Notes under the pieces: generated by a model
Database searches by the model: none
What the model saw: only the letters and a program-made list of their open reading frames with translations
What the model was told of the DNA's origin: nothing
Made by a program: the position numbers and the translations under genes
Shown here: piece by piece, positions 27,801 through 34,906 of the stretch
Position numbering within the stretch: position 1 is the first letter of the stretch
Layout: each line of letters starts with the position of its first letter
DNA from: Aphrophora alni
Taxonomy: Eukaryota > Arthropoda > Insecta > Hemiptera > Aphrophoridae
Reading direction: 5' to 3'
DNA length: 64,000 nt
Assembly: GCA_963513935.1 (NCBI GenBank)
Contig: OY740773.1
Location: forward strand, 102,781,291 to 102,845,290

Positions 27801-30036
27801 TGTAATAATAGAAAACACAAAATTATAATTTTCTCATAATCGGCTTCAACAATTTTCATCAAGTCTAGTCTTTTAAGGACTCAAACAAAATATATTAGCT
27901 TATTAGAGATACCTCTCCAAAAATGCTGGATCGTGAGTTATTGCTAAAAAAACAAAAAATAAGGAGATATTACAAAACATATGTCTCGAAATCGGATCCT
28001 CATATTTCGTTAAAATTTTGGTGAAATATGATTATTAATGACCCAAACCCATGTACGAAATCTCATGTAAACACAAATTACAGTTTCGATACAATTAGTT
28101 AAAAAAAAGCAAAAATGAAAACTGCCGTCATTAAAAGGTGTTTTAATTAAATAAAATTTACGCTGAGTAAAAGCGTTCATGCCACAAGCAAAGCAAGTTT
28201 AGGACCTTATTTAAATTTATTGTTCATTTTCAGTTTTTGATGAACAAGTTCCAAATCAACATTTATGGGTGAAGATTAGTTTTGGGATGAGAGAGAAAGT
28301 TTTTGCACCATTCATTTTAACAAATCTTGAACATAAGCTTAATATTATAAATTATAATATTTACAAACTTGTAAAGTTGAAGACACGCATCCCAATTTTA
28401 TATTAAAGCACTTATTCTACTGAACGACAACTGCTGCAGTCTACTAATTTTGACACAACTTTATAAATTGTTCACTTTTTTATGAGAACAAAATTTATAT
28501 CTTAATCGTTTCATAAAAATTATAATTTACCTTAAACAATATATCACTTTATACCTGTTTCTCCAACAACAGTTGTTGTCCTACATAATACGAGTATAAC
28601 TGAACTGAAGAAGAGGAAATCATGATAGAGAAATACAGAAGATATGAGTCATTTCATGGTCTAAGTATTTGAAAGTTCTTGATTCACACAATGTCACTAT
28701 ACAAATACAGGTCTGTTTTGCATGTAGTATGCACCATATTATTTTTGCTTACCCAATATGCAATGTATAGAGTAACTTTGGTAATTGCAAAAAATGTTAA
28801 CCTCTGTTTTTGACTGAACATTTCATGGTATCGGGAATTTAAAAGTGATTTTTGATATCCCGTTCATCTTTTTACATTGTTGTCTTTTTGGATTCACATA
28901 TTGAAATTGAAATTACCTTTATATAATAGAAAACTTACCGTCACCAATAGTCCAGAATAATGTTATTTAAACAACGGCCGTTTCGGCTATTCTGCCATTA
29001 TCAAGTTTTCAGGAGGAGTCACTCCGTTGTCATGAACACTTAAACACATAGTTTCACATGCATCTAAAATAAATACATACATTACGTCACACATTAAAAT
29101 GATCGCATATCCGGTATGCCCACTGTCTAGCGCTAGTACAGCATACCGGATATGCGATCGTTTTAATGTGTGACGTAATGTATGTATTTATTTTAGATGC
29201 ATGTGAAACTATGTGTTTAAGTGTTAAGTGTTCATGACAACAGAGTGACTCCTCCTGAAAACTTGATAATGGCAGAATAGCCGAAACGGCCGTCGTTTAA
29301 ATAACGTTACTCTGGACTATTGGTGACGGTAAGTTTCCTATTATATTAATTTATAACAATAATCGGTATGGCAAAAAACATAAATTGAAATTACCCTATT
29401 GAAATTCAAAAAAATCTAATTGAAAAGATTAAAATGGTGGGTGGCCATTTTAAATAATTTTTGTTCATATCTTGTTTTATTCAACTTATAACACACTATA
29501 TTAGACAAAAATGTGAGATTTAAATTTGCATGTTATGGTACCAACCTGACTAACTTACGTCACAGTAATAACAAATCCAATTATTTTGTAATTCAACACA
29601 ACACATTCCTAATACCATAACAAAGGGTCAATGCATTGTACAGAGGCAGAGATTATTCACAATGAGGTATTTATGTTTTTAAAACTCTTGTTTTCTTTGA
29701 GATACTATAAAACAAACATTACTAATAATTATTATTCATTGACTTTTAAACTTTAAAATTGAAACAATATATTGAATGATTGATATGTTAGTTAATGAAT
29801 GATACCATGCCTTATTGGATTAAACTTGTATTACTGCTTTTTAGTTAAAACCAAATGATCTCAATTTGAGATGATGACACTAAAGAAAGATGTATTGGTA
29901 TACCTGGTGCTTGGAGGGTAGATTTTAATTTTTGTTTTATTGTTGCTCAGGTGATACATTTTCTGTTGCACCAGGATTGCAAGTACAAGAGGAAATGAAA
30001 GCTAATAAGGGAACGGAAAAGTCTTTGGAAATTTGA
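3505..30036 (+). CDS. RidA/UK114-family protein, copy 1, with N- and C-terminal extensions (7 exons)
   Basis: Proposed join: 3505-3653, 6532-6692, 7634-7702, 11685-11740, 15093-15129, 27110-27175, 29951-30036. It gives 624 nt and 207 residues, with GT-AG at every junction and matching phases. RidA-family proteins hydrolyse reactive enamine/imine intermediates such as 2-aminoacrylate. The core begins near residue 30 with GPYSQA (residues 47-52), then YISGTLGLDKDTMKLVPGG, then VYLHDMNDF, then the FPAR signature (Arg135) and VEIEA (Glu150), both expected in the active pocket. After residue 155 the usual A(I/V)xGxL end is missing; an acidic tail of about 50 residues replaces it (FDGSIDGTIDEEGD ... 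EKSLEI). The N-terminal extension is uncertain, see exon 1. An AATAAA lies at 30041-30046. The core call is secure; the full chain needs transcript support. Confidence 0.82.
3654..6531 (+). other. RidA copy 1 intron 1
   Basis: GTAACTG donor and TTTTCTAG acceptor. The interior is AT-rich. I recognise no exon or mobile element in it. The stretch at 5960-6400 is slightly richer in G+C but has no usable frame. Confidence 0.75.
6532..6692 (+). CDS. RidA copy 1, exon 2
   Basis: 161 nt, phase 2 to phase 1, between TTTTCTAG and GTAAAC. It encodes SQALQYGKTIYISGTLG and LDKDTMKLVPGG, then an Ala/Glu-rich helix ending EFAN. It is the same length as exon 2 of the second copy (46659-46819), with strong protein identity. 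Confidence 0.95.
6764..6836. repeat. (TA)n microsatellite, interrupted
   Basis: Two TA runs separated by GTCGTAG, inside intron 2 of RidA copy 1. Confidence 0.95.
7482..7511. repeat. (TA)n microsatellite
   Basis: About 14 TA units, flanked on both sides by AAGGCTA. Confidence 0.95.
7634..7702 (+). CDS. RidA copy 1, exon 3
   Basis: 69 nt between TTTGCAG and GTAAGC. It encodes VLKTTVYLHDMNDFAAVNNK followed by YKE. Length and phase equal those of the second copy's exon 3. Confidence 0.95.
7703..9840. other. AT-rich part of RidA copy 1 intron 3
   Basis: No gene seen. It contains an A-rich run at about 8510-8550. The frames present are products of base composition. Confidence 0.7.
10098..10113 (+). 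promoter_or_regulatory. Histone-mRNA-type 3' stem-loop, copy A
   Basis: GGCCCTTTTCAGGGCC is a six-base-pair stem with a TTTC loop, an exact match to the replication-dependent histone stem-loop consensus (GGYYCT TTTC AGRRCC). No histone frame lies upstream. On the other strand the same hairpin has a GAAA tetraloop, so a stable hairpin of another origin is possible. Confidence 0.4.
10143..10158 (+). promoter_or_regulatory. Histone-mRNA-type 3' stem-loop, copy B
   Basis: Second copy 45 bp downstream, GGCCCTTTTCAGGGCT, allowing one G-T pair. It is followed by ACCA, as in many histone stem-loops. It sits in the same orientation as copy A, with no histone coding sequence nearby. Confidence 0.4.
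11180..11560. repeat. Foldback / long inverted repeat
   Basis: The left arm begins AATGATTTACCTTATGTATA and carries GACTTCTTTCTTGGTATTA. The right arm carries TAATACCAAGAAAGAAGTC and ends TATAAGGTAAATCATT. The centre pairs ACATAACACAGCATGACACA with TGTGTTATGTGTCA near 11335-11390. The arms are diverged and partly unpaired in the middle. It is a MITE/foldback inside intron 3, just upstream of exon 4. Confidence 0.75.
11685..11740 (+). CDS. RidA copy 1, exon 4
   Basis: 56 nt; acceptor TTTGTTAG, donor GTAAGA. It encodes FFREPFPARTTIEVSKLPL (the first codon is split), including the family FPAR signature with Arg135. The next AG, six bases downstream, would create an in-frame stop at the junction, which fixes the acceptor at 11684. 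Same length as the second copy's exon 4. Confidence 0.93.
12189..13209. mobile_element. Nonautonomous Tigger/pogo element (1.0 kb)
   Basis: Terminal inverted repeats CAGTAGAACCCCTCAAACTC and GAGTTTGAGGGGTTCTACTG, flanked by TA target duplications (12187-12188, 13210-13211). Each end carries extra subterminal copies of the CAAACTCGAC motif. The interior has no transposase. CAGTAGA ends plus TA identify the Tc1/mariner-pogo (Tigger) group. It lies in intron 4 of RidA copy 1. Confidence 0.92.
13529..14223 (-). mobile_element. Internally deleted Tigger/pogo element (0.7 kb)
   Basis: Inverted ends CAGTAGAGTCTCGCAAAC and GTTTGCGAGACTCTATTG (one mismatch), with TA on both sides. It contains the start of a transposase on the minus strand. 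A pair of diverged copies of a CACGATGTTTTTACACCGCC-like unit lies at about 13975-14100. Also in intron 4. Confidence 0.9.
13669..13812 (-). pseudogene. Tigger transposase N-terminus (CENP-B-type HTH)
   Basis: From ATG at 13812 the minus strand encodes KRKRVLVSFETRLNVLKRLD, then RGESVKKLCDEFNVGK: the first helix-turn-helix of the CENP-B/Tigger DNA-binding domain. Similarity stops after about 45 residues, and the frame then runs on through noncoding element sequence to 13516. The catalytic DDE part is absent. Confidence 0.85.
15093..15129 (+). CDS. RidA copy 1, exon 5
   Basis: 37 nt between a long T tract ending TTTTCAG and the donor GTAAGT. It encodes GAKVEIEAIVGY plus one base of the next Gly codon. 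The matching exon of the second copy is its terminal exon. Reading through this donor gives G-K-stop (TAA at 15135-15137), so an unspliced or early-polyadenylated transcript would end as a near-normal RidA of 159 residues. Confidence 0.92.
16143..18531 (+). pseudogene. hAT transposase (TTF-type zinc finger, DUF4371, hAT dimerisation domain)
   Basis: About 796 codons from ATG 16143. A Ser/Asn-rich leader precedes a TTF-type zinc finger (about residues 75-165: SNWYDKYSWIEYS, then CFFCRHF and the SNSHK motif). The RNase H-like catalytic region follows, with SLIVDETRDEGCKEQMSI (first Asp), SYDGASVMSG, VHCHAHRLNLVLDD and SDTRW. The C-terminal dimerisation domain has MPVSTATAERTFSTMRRIKS. Two lesions are visible: a frame change at about 16690-16720 and one in-frame stop (TAA, 17839-17841); reading then continues in the same frame to the stop at 18529-18531. 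Few lesions imply a fairly young insertion. The host function of such proteins is transposition, and this copy is probably inactive. Confidence 0.93.
18715..19204. repeat. Foldback with ~185 bp arms inside the hAT element
   Basis: The left arm starts TAATTCTGTGCAATTACTTG and ends near GCGCGGAAGGCC (18896). The right arm is its near-perfect reverse complement (about 19018-19204). The loop holds a second inverted pair, ACAGGTTTGGCCAGGTAGCT and AGCTACCTGGCCAAACCTGT, around a TATATA core. It lies just 3' of the transposase stop. Confidence 0.9.
20452..21711. mobile_element. Nonautonomous piggyBac-type MITE (1.26 kb)
   Basis: Ends CCCTTTGCACTCG and CGAGCGCAAAGGG, flanked by TTAA on both sides (left about 20448-20451, right 21712-21715). 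TTAA target sites with CCC ends are the piggyBac signature. There is no transposase. Subterminal palindromes of the GGCCAGCACTGCTGGCC type occur twice near the left end and three times near the right (see findings). It is nested in the hAT element. The left boundary may be off by one base. Confidence 0.9.
21739..21757. repeat. T homopolymer
   Basis: About 19-20 T, just outside the right TTAA of the MITE. Confidence 0.9.
22846..23382 (-). mobile_element. Possible piggyBac 5'-end fragment within Tigger right half
   Basis: Read on the minus strand, TTAA (23383-23386) is followed by CCCTCCAAGTGC, then two copies of a block with the palindrome GATCGCGATCGC (about 23311-23325 and 23350-23364). Further in, ATG at about 23015 opens a short acidic frame (MSELGNSSDIHNC, ESDTASDESGNSD) like the N-termini of piggyBac transposases. 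The left boundary TTAA (22842-22845) is followed by a poor terminus match, so the call is tentative. Confidence 0.35.
24259..24308. repeat. (TA)n microsatellite
   Basis: About 24 TA units in intron 5. Confidence 0.95.
24600..24720 (-). repeat. Dispersed repeat, copy 1 of a pair
   Basis: The reverse complement matches 57001-57110 with scattered changes. Both carry CTGGCGCCCTTA, then CTGAGCAATTT, preceded by an AAAATTG tract. TGGCGCC resembles an LTR-element primer-binding site, but no LTR ends are visible. The family is unassigned. Confidence 0.55.
24811..24851. repeat. (TA)n microsatellite
   Basis: About 20 TA units in intron 5. Confidence 0.95.
24852..27109. other. 3' part of intron 5, C-rich and repeat scraps
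   Basis: The stretch at 25150-25900 is unusually C-rich on the plus strand. Two related segments (about 26128-26215 and 26437-26505) share a GGAACA-CCTGTATAT...TTTTAGTTT...TGTAGATAGCC pattern, so part of this is a duplicated old repeat. No coding exon is seen. Confidence 0.5.
27110..27175 (+). CDS. RidA copy 1, exon 6 (novel C-terminal tail)
   Basis: 66 nt, phase 1 to phase 1, acceptor ATTTAAG, donor GTAGGT. It encodes GNATPAVPSVFDGSIDGT followed by IDEEG: acidic, with a short duplicated (S/G)(I/T)DG-like pattern. It has no RidA homology. It is supported by splice signals, exact phase continuity and in-frame linkage to exon 7. Confidence 0.75.
27176..29950. other. RidA copy 1 intron 6
   Basis: AT-rich apart from the large foldback listed separately. 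No other gene seen. Confidence 0.7.
28921..29347. repeat. Long near-perfect palindrome (foldback, ~200 bp arms)
   Basis: The left arm (about 28921-29119) and right arm (29141-29347) are reverse complements with only a few mismatches and a short insertion. They are separated by 21 bp centred on the palindrome CTAGCGCTAG. The arms carry ACGGCCGTTTCGGCTATTCT and its complement, and the right arm ends GGTGACGGTAAGT. A recent foldback in intron 6. Confidence 0.93.
29951..30036 (+). CDS. RidA copy 1, terminal exon 7
   Basis: Acceptor TTGCTCAG. It encodes DTFSVAPGLQVQEEMKANKG, then TEKSLEI and stop TGA (30034-30036). The first two bases complete a Gly codon from exon 6. AATAAA at 30041-30046 lies only 5 bp past the stop; related signals follow. 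No family homology is known to me. Confidence 0.75.
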
Positions 30037-30040
30037 TTGA

Positions 30041-30046
30041 AATAAA
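30041..30046 (+). terminator. Polyadenylation signal of RidA copy 1
   Basis: AATAAA right after the stop codon; the 3' UTR would be very short. Confidence 0.6.
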
Positions 30047-30214
30047 AGTTTGTAAATGGAAAAATATTTATAAGCTATGTCTTTGTACAGTACATAATTT
30101 AAAATACAATTTCTGTTTTATATGAAATCAATTTTTTAATTTTCCTTTAATCTAAATTTGTGTATCTACAAAAATATAAACAGAGATACATGATAGATAA
30201 CAAATATTTATAAC

Positions 30215-30772
30215 GTGATTATAGTAGTGTATTTATGATTATATCAGGCTAAAATCAACCATGATTTAAAATATATAAAGTGAATAAATTATTACCTAAT
30301 TATCTTTATTCCTTACATTTTTAACATATAAAAACTATTTATGAAACTAGTTTCCCATGGGATGTGAATGGTAACCAGCCACATCGAATAATAATACACA
30401 TTTATAATATTCCAAATCTTTACAATCATACAATAATATTTCAAGTGAAAAATATACGACCTAGACTGGGAATCGAACCCAGGACCTTTGACATGATTAT
30501 GATAGTGTATTTATGATAATTTCAGGCTAAAATCAACCATACTTTATATCAAGTGAATAAATTATGATCCAATTATCTTTATTCCTTACATTTTTAACAT
30601 ATAAAAACTATTTATGAAACTAGTTTCCCATGGGATGTGAATGGTAACCAGCCACATCGAATAATAATACACATTTATAATATTCCAAATCTTTACAATC
30701 ATGTTACAATCATACAATGTTCAAGTGAAAAATATATGACCTAGACTTGGAATCGAACCCAGGACCTTTGAC
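30215..30772 (-). repeat. Tandem pair of a tRNA-derived (SINE-like) repeat
   Basis: Two direct copies of about 278 bp (30215-30491, 30493-30772), highly similar. On the minus strand each begins with a tRNA 3' half: GGTCCTGGGTTCGATTCCCA, a B box with an intact T-arm (CTGGG/CCCAG around TTCGATT), at 30468-30486 and 30749-30766. No A box precedes it, so the units are 5'-truncated. A partial inverted scrap follows at 30783-30806. Confidence 0.7.
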
Positions 30773-30975
30773 AGTCTATGTTGTATATTTTTCACTTGAA
30801 ATATTATTATATTTTCAATTCTTGCTGGTAAAAAATGTATTAACGTTAAATCAATAAATTAAAAATAAACTTTTCAATCAATTGGAATATACTGTAGGAT
30901 TTCAAATCAAAATATTTCGTCTTCAAACATCAAAAGCTATATTTGTGTTATTTTCGAAGAAGGTCACTTTCAAAT

Positions 30976-31090
30976 AGTGTATTTGAAAGAACTATTCACG
31001 GGTTTACTAAACACTTATATTTCGAAGGTGATAGTGTATTTGAAAGAACTAATTACAGGTTTACTAAACACTTATATATTTATATGTCAG
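30976..31090. repeat. Short tandem duplication (58 bp x 2)
   Basis: AGTGTATTTGAAAGAACTA followed by GGTTTACTAAACACTTATAT occurs twice in a row with few changes. No coding value. Confidence 0.8.
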
Positions 31091-32130
31091 ATTCTGTTTT
31101 GCAGTTTTCACGAATCTTCTTATATTTTGGGAACATATTTATGGGACATTTGGAAGCTTCTTAATTTAAAAAAATTTGTTTCTAAAAAAATATTACTTTT
31201 TAAAACAAAATTGAAGAAACAAAAAAAGTTTATATAACTCGATAAAGCTTAATTTTTTTTTCTTTTCAGAATCTTTCTTCATTACGATAGTACTTTTTCT
31301 TGTAACAAATCAATTGATTAAAAATTTCTTTACTTGATTAAAATTTTTGGCTCTAGTAATTTGGCTTTGTAACTGATTTTTCGAGAAGCGAATTCTTGAA
31401 GATGTCCAAATTAAAAAGATTATCTTTAAAAATAAAATTGTAATGAACATTATACCAGATTAATAGTGTCTATGTTAATATACACTATGATGACATATGC
31501 TGTATCACGTAAAAGTAAAACACAAATTATCTGTCCGAAACCTGTCTTGATTTGTTGCCCCAACAACATTAAGTCATACCTCTATGATTTTGTGTCTTGT
31601 ACTAAAATTGTCTTCTATGGAGGATGGTTCTACGGCATGAACTACTTTTACCGCTCCTATTTTAAGTGGTCTATATTTCCAGACTTTATAAAGTTTATTG
31701 TTATTATTTTCTGGTTTTAATATATAATCTAACAATGCCAGATTCTCATTTAACAAAGGATCCAAACATACTGTAGTCATTACAAAACAAATTTATTTAT
31801 CCTTTATTGTCTAAAGTCTTAGAAACATCATAAATTACTTCAGGGATCATATTAACTCTAAGTTTGGAAATGACTGTGGGTTTTCTCAGTTCAATAATCA
31901 CTTGTATGTTCATAATAAGCAAAACTACTGCGTTTCTAGTGCCTACATAAATTTTGGCTAAAAGTGTAGGTTGAGTTCCCGAATGAATCCCAAAAGATCT
32001 ATTAGTAACCTAGTTCCTTCTGGTTTTTTAAATGGTATAAATTGTTAATTTATAAAACTTCTGAATCATATTCATAAGTATTTAATCCCAAATAAACTAT
32101 CAAATCGGTAATTTGTTCATTAATTTCTAG
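31091..32130. other. Intergenic, nothing recognised
   Basis: AT-rich DNA between the two RidA genes. The short frames here lack family features. Confidence 0.6.
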
Positions 32131-32219
32131 CCACTCTACTAAAAAGAAGTTCTACTTTGGTCCCTTGGTCCATATCTTTTCTTTGATAAGAACTTTAAAG
32201 TTACTGTTAAAGAGACTGT

Positions 32220-32390
32220 TATATAGCAACCTGGAGGACCCAGAAGAGTGGGACATCCAAAGATGAAGTTGGTGGATGATGTGGAGAGGGACTCTGACCA
32301 GGATAGGAAGGATGGAGGGAGAAAGCAAGAGATGGAAGAGAATGGGTGAAAATCATTTAGAAGGCCAAGACTAACCAATAACCTCAACTA
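32220..32390 (+). pseudogene. LINE reverse-transcriptase C-terminal remnant
   Basis: The plus strand encodes a broken RPGGPRRVGHPKMKLVDDVE, then DQDRKDGG, then a stop and RRPRLTN. This matches the usual end of LINE ORF2 proteins (RxGRPxxRWxDDVExD ... QDRxxWRxxxxxAKTxxG). One frame break or stop lies at about 32350. It is only the last 55 or so residues, a dead 5'-truncated copy. Confidence 0.6.
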
Positions 32391-32449
32391 TGAAAACACT
32401 ATTCATACATCTAGCAATATCCGCCTGAACAATACCTTTCTTAAATTTA

Positions 32450-32487
32450 AATTATCATCCGCGGACCACCTGTTGGGAACCACTGCT
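32450..32487 (-). mobile_element. hAT-type terminal repeat fragment
   Basis: The reverse complement begins CAGTGGTTCCCAACAGGTGG, a classic hAT/Charlie-like end. I could not find a matching opposite end or an 8 bp duplication. Confidence 0.5.
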
Positions 32488-33318
32488 CTACATAAACTTG
32501 ACTAAAAATTGTAAATGCTGAGGTAAAGCGTAAGAAATATATCCTACAACCAATGAATGTACAAGTCCAGAAGGTTTACAAAAACAGCAAGACCACGTGA
32601 CACTAATTGACGAATCACAAGAGGACGATGGCGTCGAACAAAATTGAATATGCAAGTCTCGAGAGGTATGAAGAAGCCGCGAACCTAAACGTCGGTTTTG
32701 GAGAAAGAGACGCGTCCGGACGGCCAAAGCATGAAGATGTGCATTTAGCGTGTGTGAATTTTTTTTATAGTTGCGTTTGGTAAAGTAAAGTGAAAGTGAA
32801 TTAATTATGTGCAAATGGTAGGATAAACTTAATTAAATAAGAAAACCTATCACAAAATATAAAAGGAATCCAATTTAAAACAATTACAAGAGGCAGGAAA
32901 GACTAGCCTAAATTCAAATTTGTTTTGAGATCATAATTTTTTATTTAGTCCTCAGATTTCATATATAACTTCTTTAAATTAAACTAGATATGCGTTTATT
33001 GGTTAATTTAAATCAGCCAGCACGAGTTCCCCAACCCAAGATATAGACTAATATGAAAAATTTTAATTTTTGAATTCCATAATTGTTTATGAATTTGTGT
33101 TTAACTATTGTGATATGTAATATTGAATTTCTCATGCTCCAAGAATGAGTTAAGTCAAGGCATACTAATTAAAAAGACTATATTTATAAATATATATGAC
33201 CATTAAAATGTTAATTTATCATATGAATAAAACCAAATTAGGATTAATGTTAAAAATGTGTTGAGCAATTTATTGACTATTGTAAAGAAAGTTAATTAAT
33301 AATCTGAAAATTTAAATA
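32488..33318. other. Intergenic, nothing recognised
   Basis: The stretch at 32560-32760 is richer in G+C than its surroundings, but its frames show no family features. Confidence 0.5.
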
Positions 33319-33626
33319 CAGTAGAACGTCGATAATTCGGAGGTCAAAAATCCGGACCGTCAATAATCCGGATTCGTCTCTAGCAAGAAATAAAATTGCG
33401 TACCTTCTGCCCTTGGCACTAAGCTCCTTACTTTAGAGTGGGCGACGGGAGAATGGCGCGAAGCGAGGAGGAGTGAGGAGAAAGGGAGTGGTCGTCGATA
33501 GAAAATAATACAATTTTGATAGTAACTTTTTTTCTCAAATAGTGCGTGCTGGCCGTTTTTTAATGTAATTTCGATAATCCGGATGGGGTCCGGTCCCAAT
33601 TAATCCGGATTATCGACGTTCTACTG
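33319..33626. mobile_element. Short Tigger/pogo MITE (308 bp)
   Basis: Inverted ends CAGTAGAACGTCGATAATTC and GGATTATCGACGTTCTACTG (one mismatch), flanked by TA (33317-33318, 33627-33628). Subterminal AATCCGGA motifs repeat at both ends. No transposase. Confidence 0.92.
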
Positions 33627-34841
33627 TAGACTGATAAATAAAATTTTTCTTAATTTTCCTCCAAACATATTTTATTTTTTTATAATAAATAGAAGGCTAT
33701 TATAAATAGGTCCTCACAACTTGAGGTAAAGAAAAGATAATTTTAAAAATCAATATAACAACATAGAAGAAGTTATAATGGATACAAATTATATGAATTT
33801 CTTCTTGAATTGTTGTTGCAACCATTCATAGCACAAAAACAATAGGATTTGTCACTCTTCATTGTTGATATATAAATATATTTTTTTAAACGTTCTTAGG
33901 TTAAATTGCTAGGACCCATTTTGTGTAGATTCAGGGGTGACTTGTTTTGGGTTATGATTGTTAATGTTGTTATGGTAATTAATTGGTAACTATGATTAGA
34001 GTAGAGATTATTAACAGCAGATTTGTTCTACATGATTTATCTATGTTCTATTCTAAGAAATAATGTAATAAGCACAATATAATACAAAACACGTTTTAAT
34101 ATAATATATATTTTCTGAAGAAAAATAAATAAATAAACAATATATCAACTTTATTTCGTTACGGTCCGTTTATATACCAATTCAAATATAAATTAATGTT
34201 ATATTTAACAACATTGGTAATAATTTTAAAATAGTTGTAAAATATTCTTAGTTTGTAAAATAATTACAGACCGAGAAGACTTGATATAAAGAATAGAGAT
34301 ATCAATTAAGTCAAAAGATATAAATGAATTGTGAAACAAATAAATATATTATGTTTTGTACAATAAGAATCCCATAAAAGAGTTAATAGCGTATCTGTGC
34401 AATTTAAATAACATCAAGGAATGATGATTTTAGATCATATGATCGTATATCCTAATCATAATATATATTATTTTTTTAACTGTCTTGAAGTAAAATAAAA
34501 GAATATTATATAGCAGTGACAGAAATTATTTCAACTTAAAAAACAAAAAAAAAAATCATAAAAAAGGTTTTTGGCCTCATTCCAAGTAAATCTGACAACA
34601 AAAATAAGGGAGAAAATTTAAAGTAAGGTGGGACAAATTGGAACCAAGAAGAGAAAGTGGCTACTCTGCTCAGTGCTGATTTCTCTGATAACCTTAAACC
34701 TTACTGGTCATTGGTAATCTGATAGCAAGAAATGACGAAGATAAGGAAAAGATAATGATTAAACATTGGTATTCAGGCAACAGTAAACGGTCAGTTTAGT
34801 ATTGCGTTAGCTTTGATATTGTTGGGTATATTAGAAAAAGA
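33627..34841. other. Presumed 5' flank of RidA copy 2
   Basis: AT-rich. I could not pick a core promoter or transcription start with any confidence. Confidence 0.5.
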
Positions 34842-34906
34842 ATGGCAAACCTTATTAGGAGAGTAATAATATCACAAAATGCACCCAAACCAGTGGGTCC
34901 TTACAG
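34842..34906 (+). CDS. RidA: RidA copy 2, exon 1a
   Basis: ATG at 34842; encodes MANLIRRVIISQNAPKPVGP then Y, and ends CCTTACAG before GTACAT. Phase 2, as in copy 1 exon 1. The Arg-rich amphipathic start could act as a weak mitochondrial presequence; this is inference. Confidence 0.92.
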
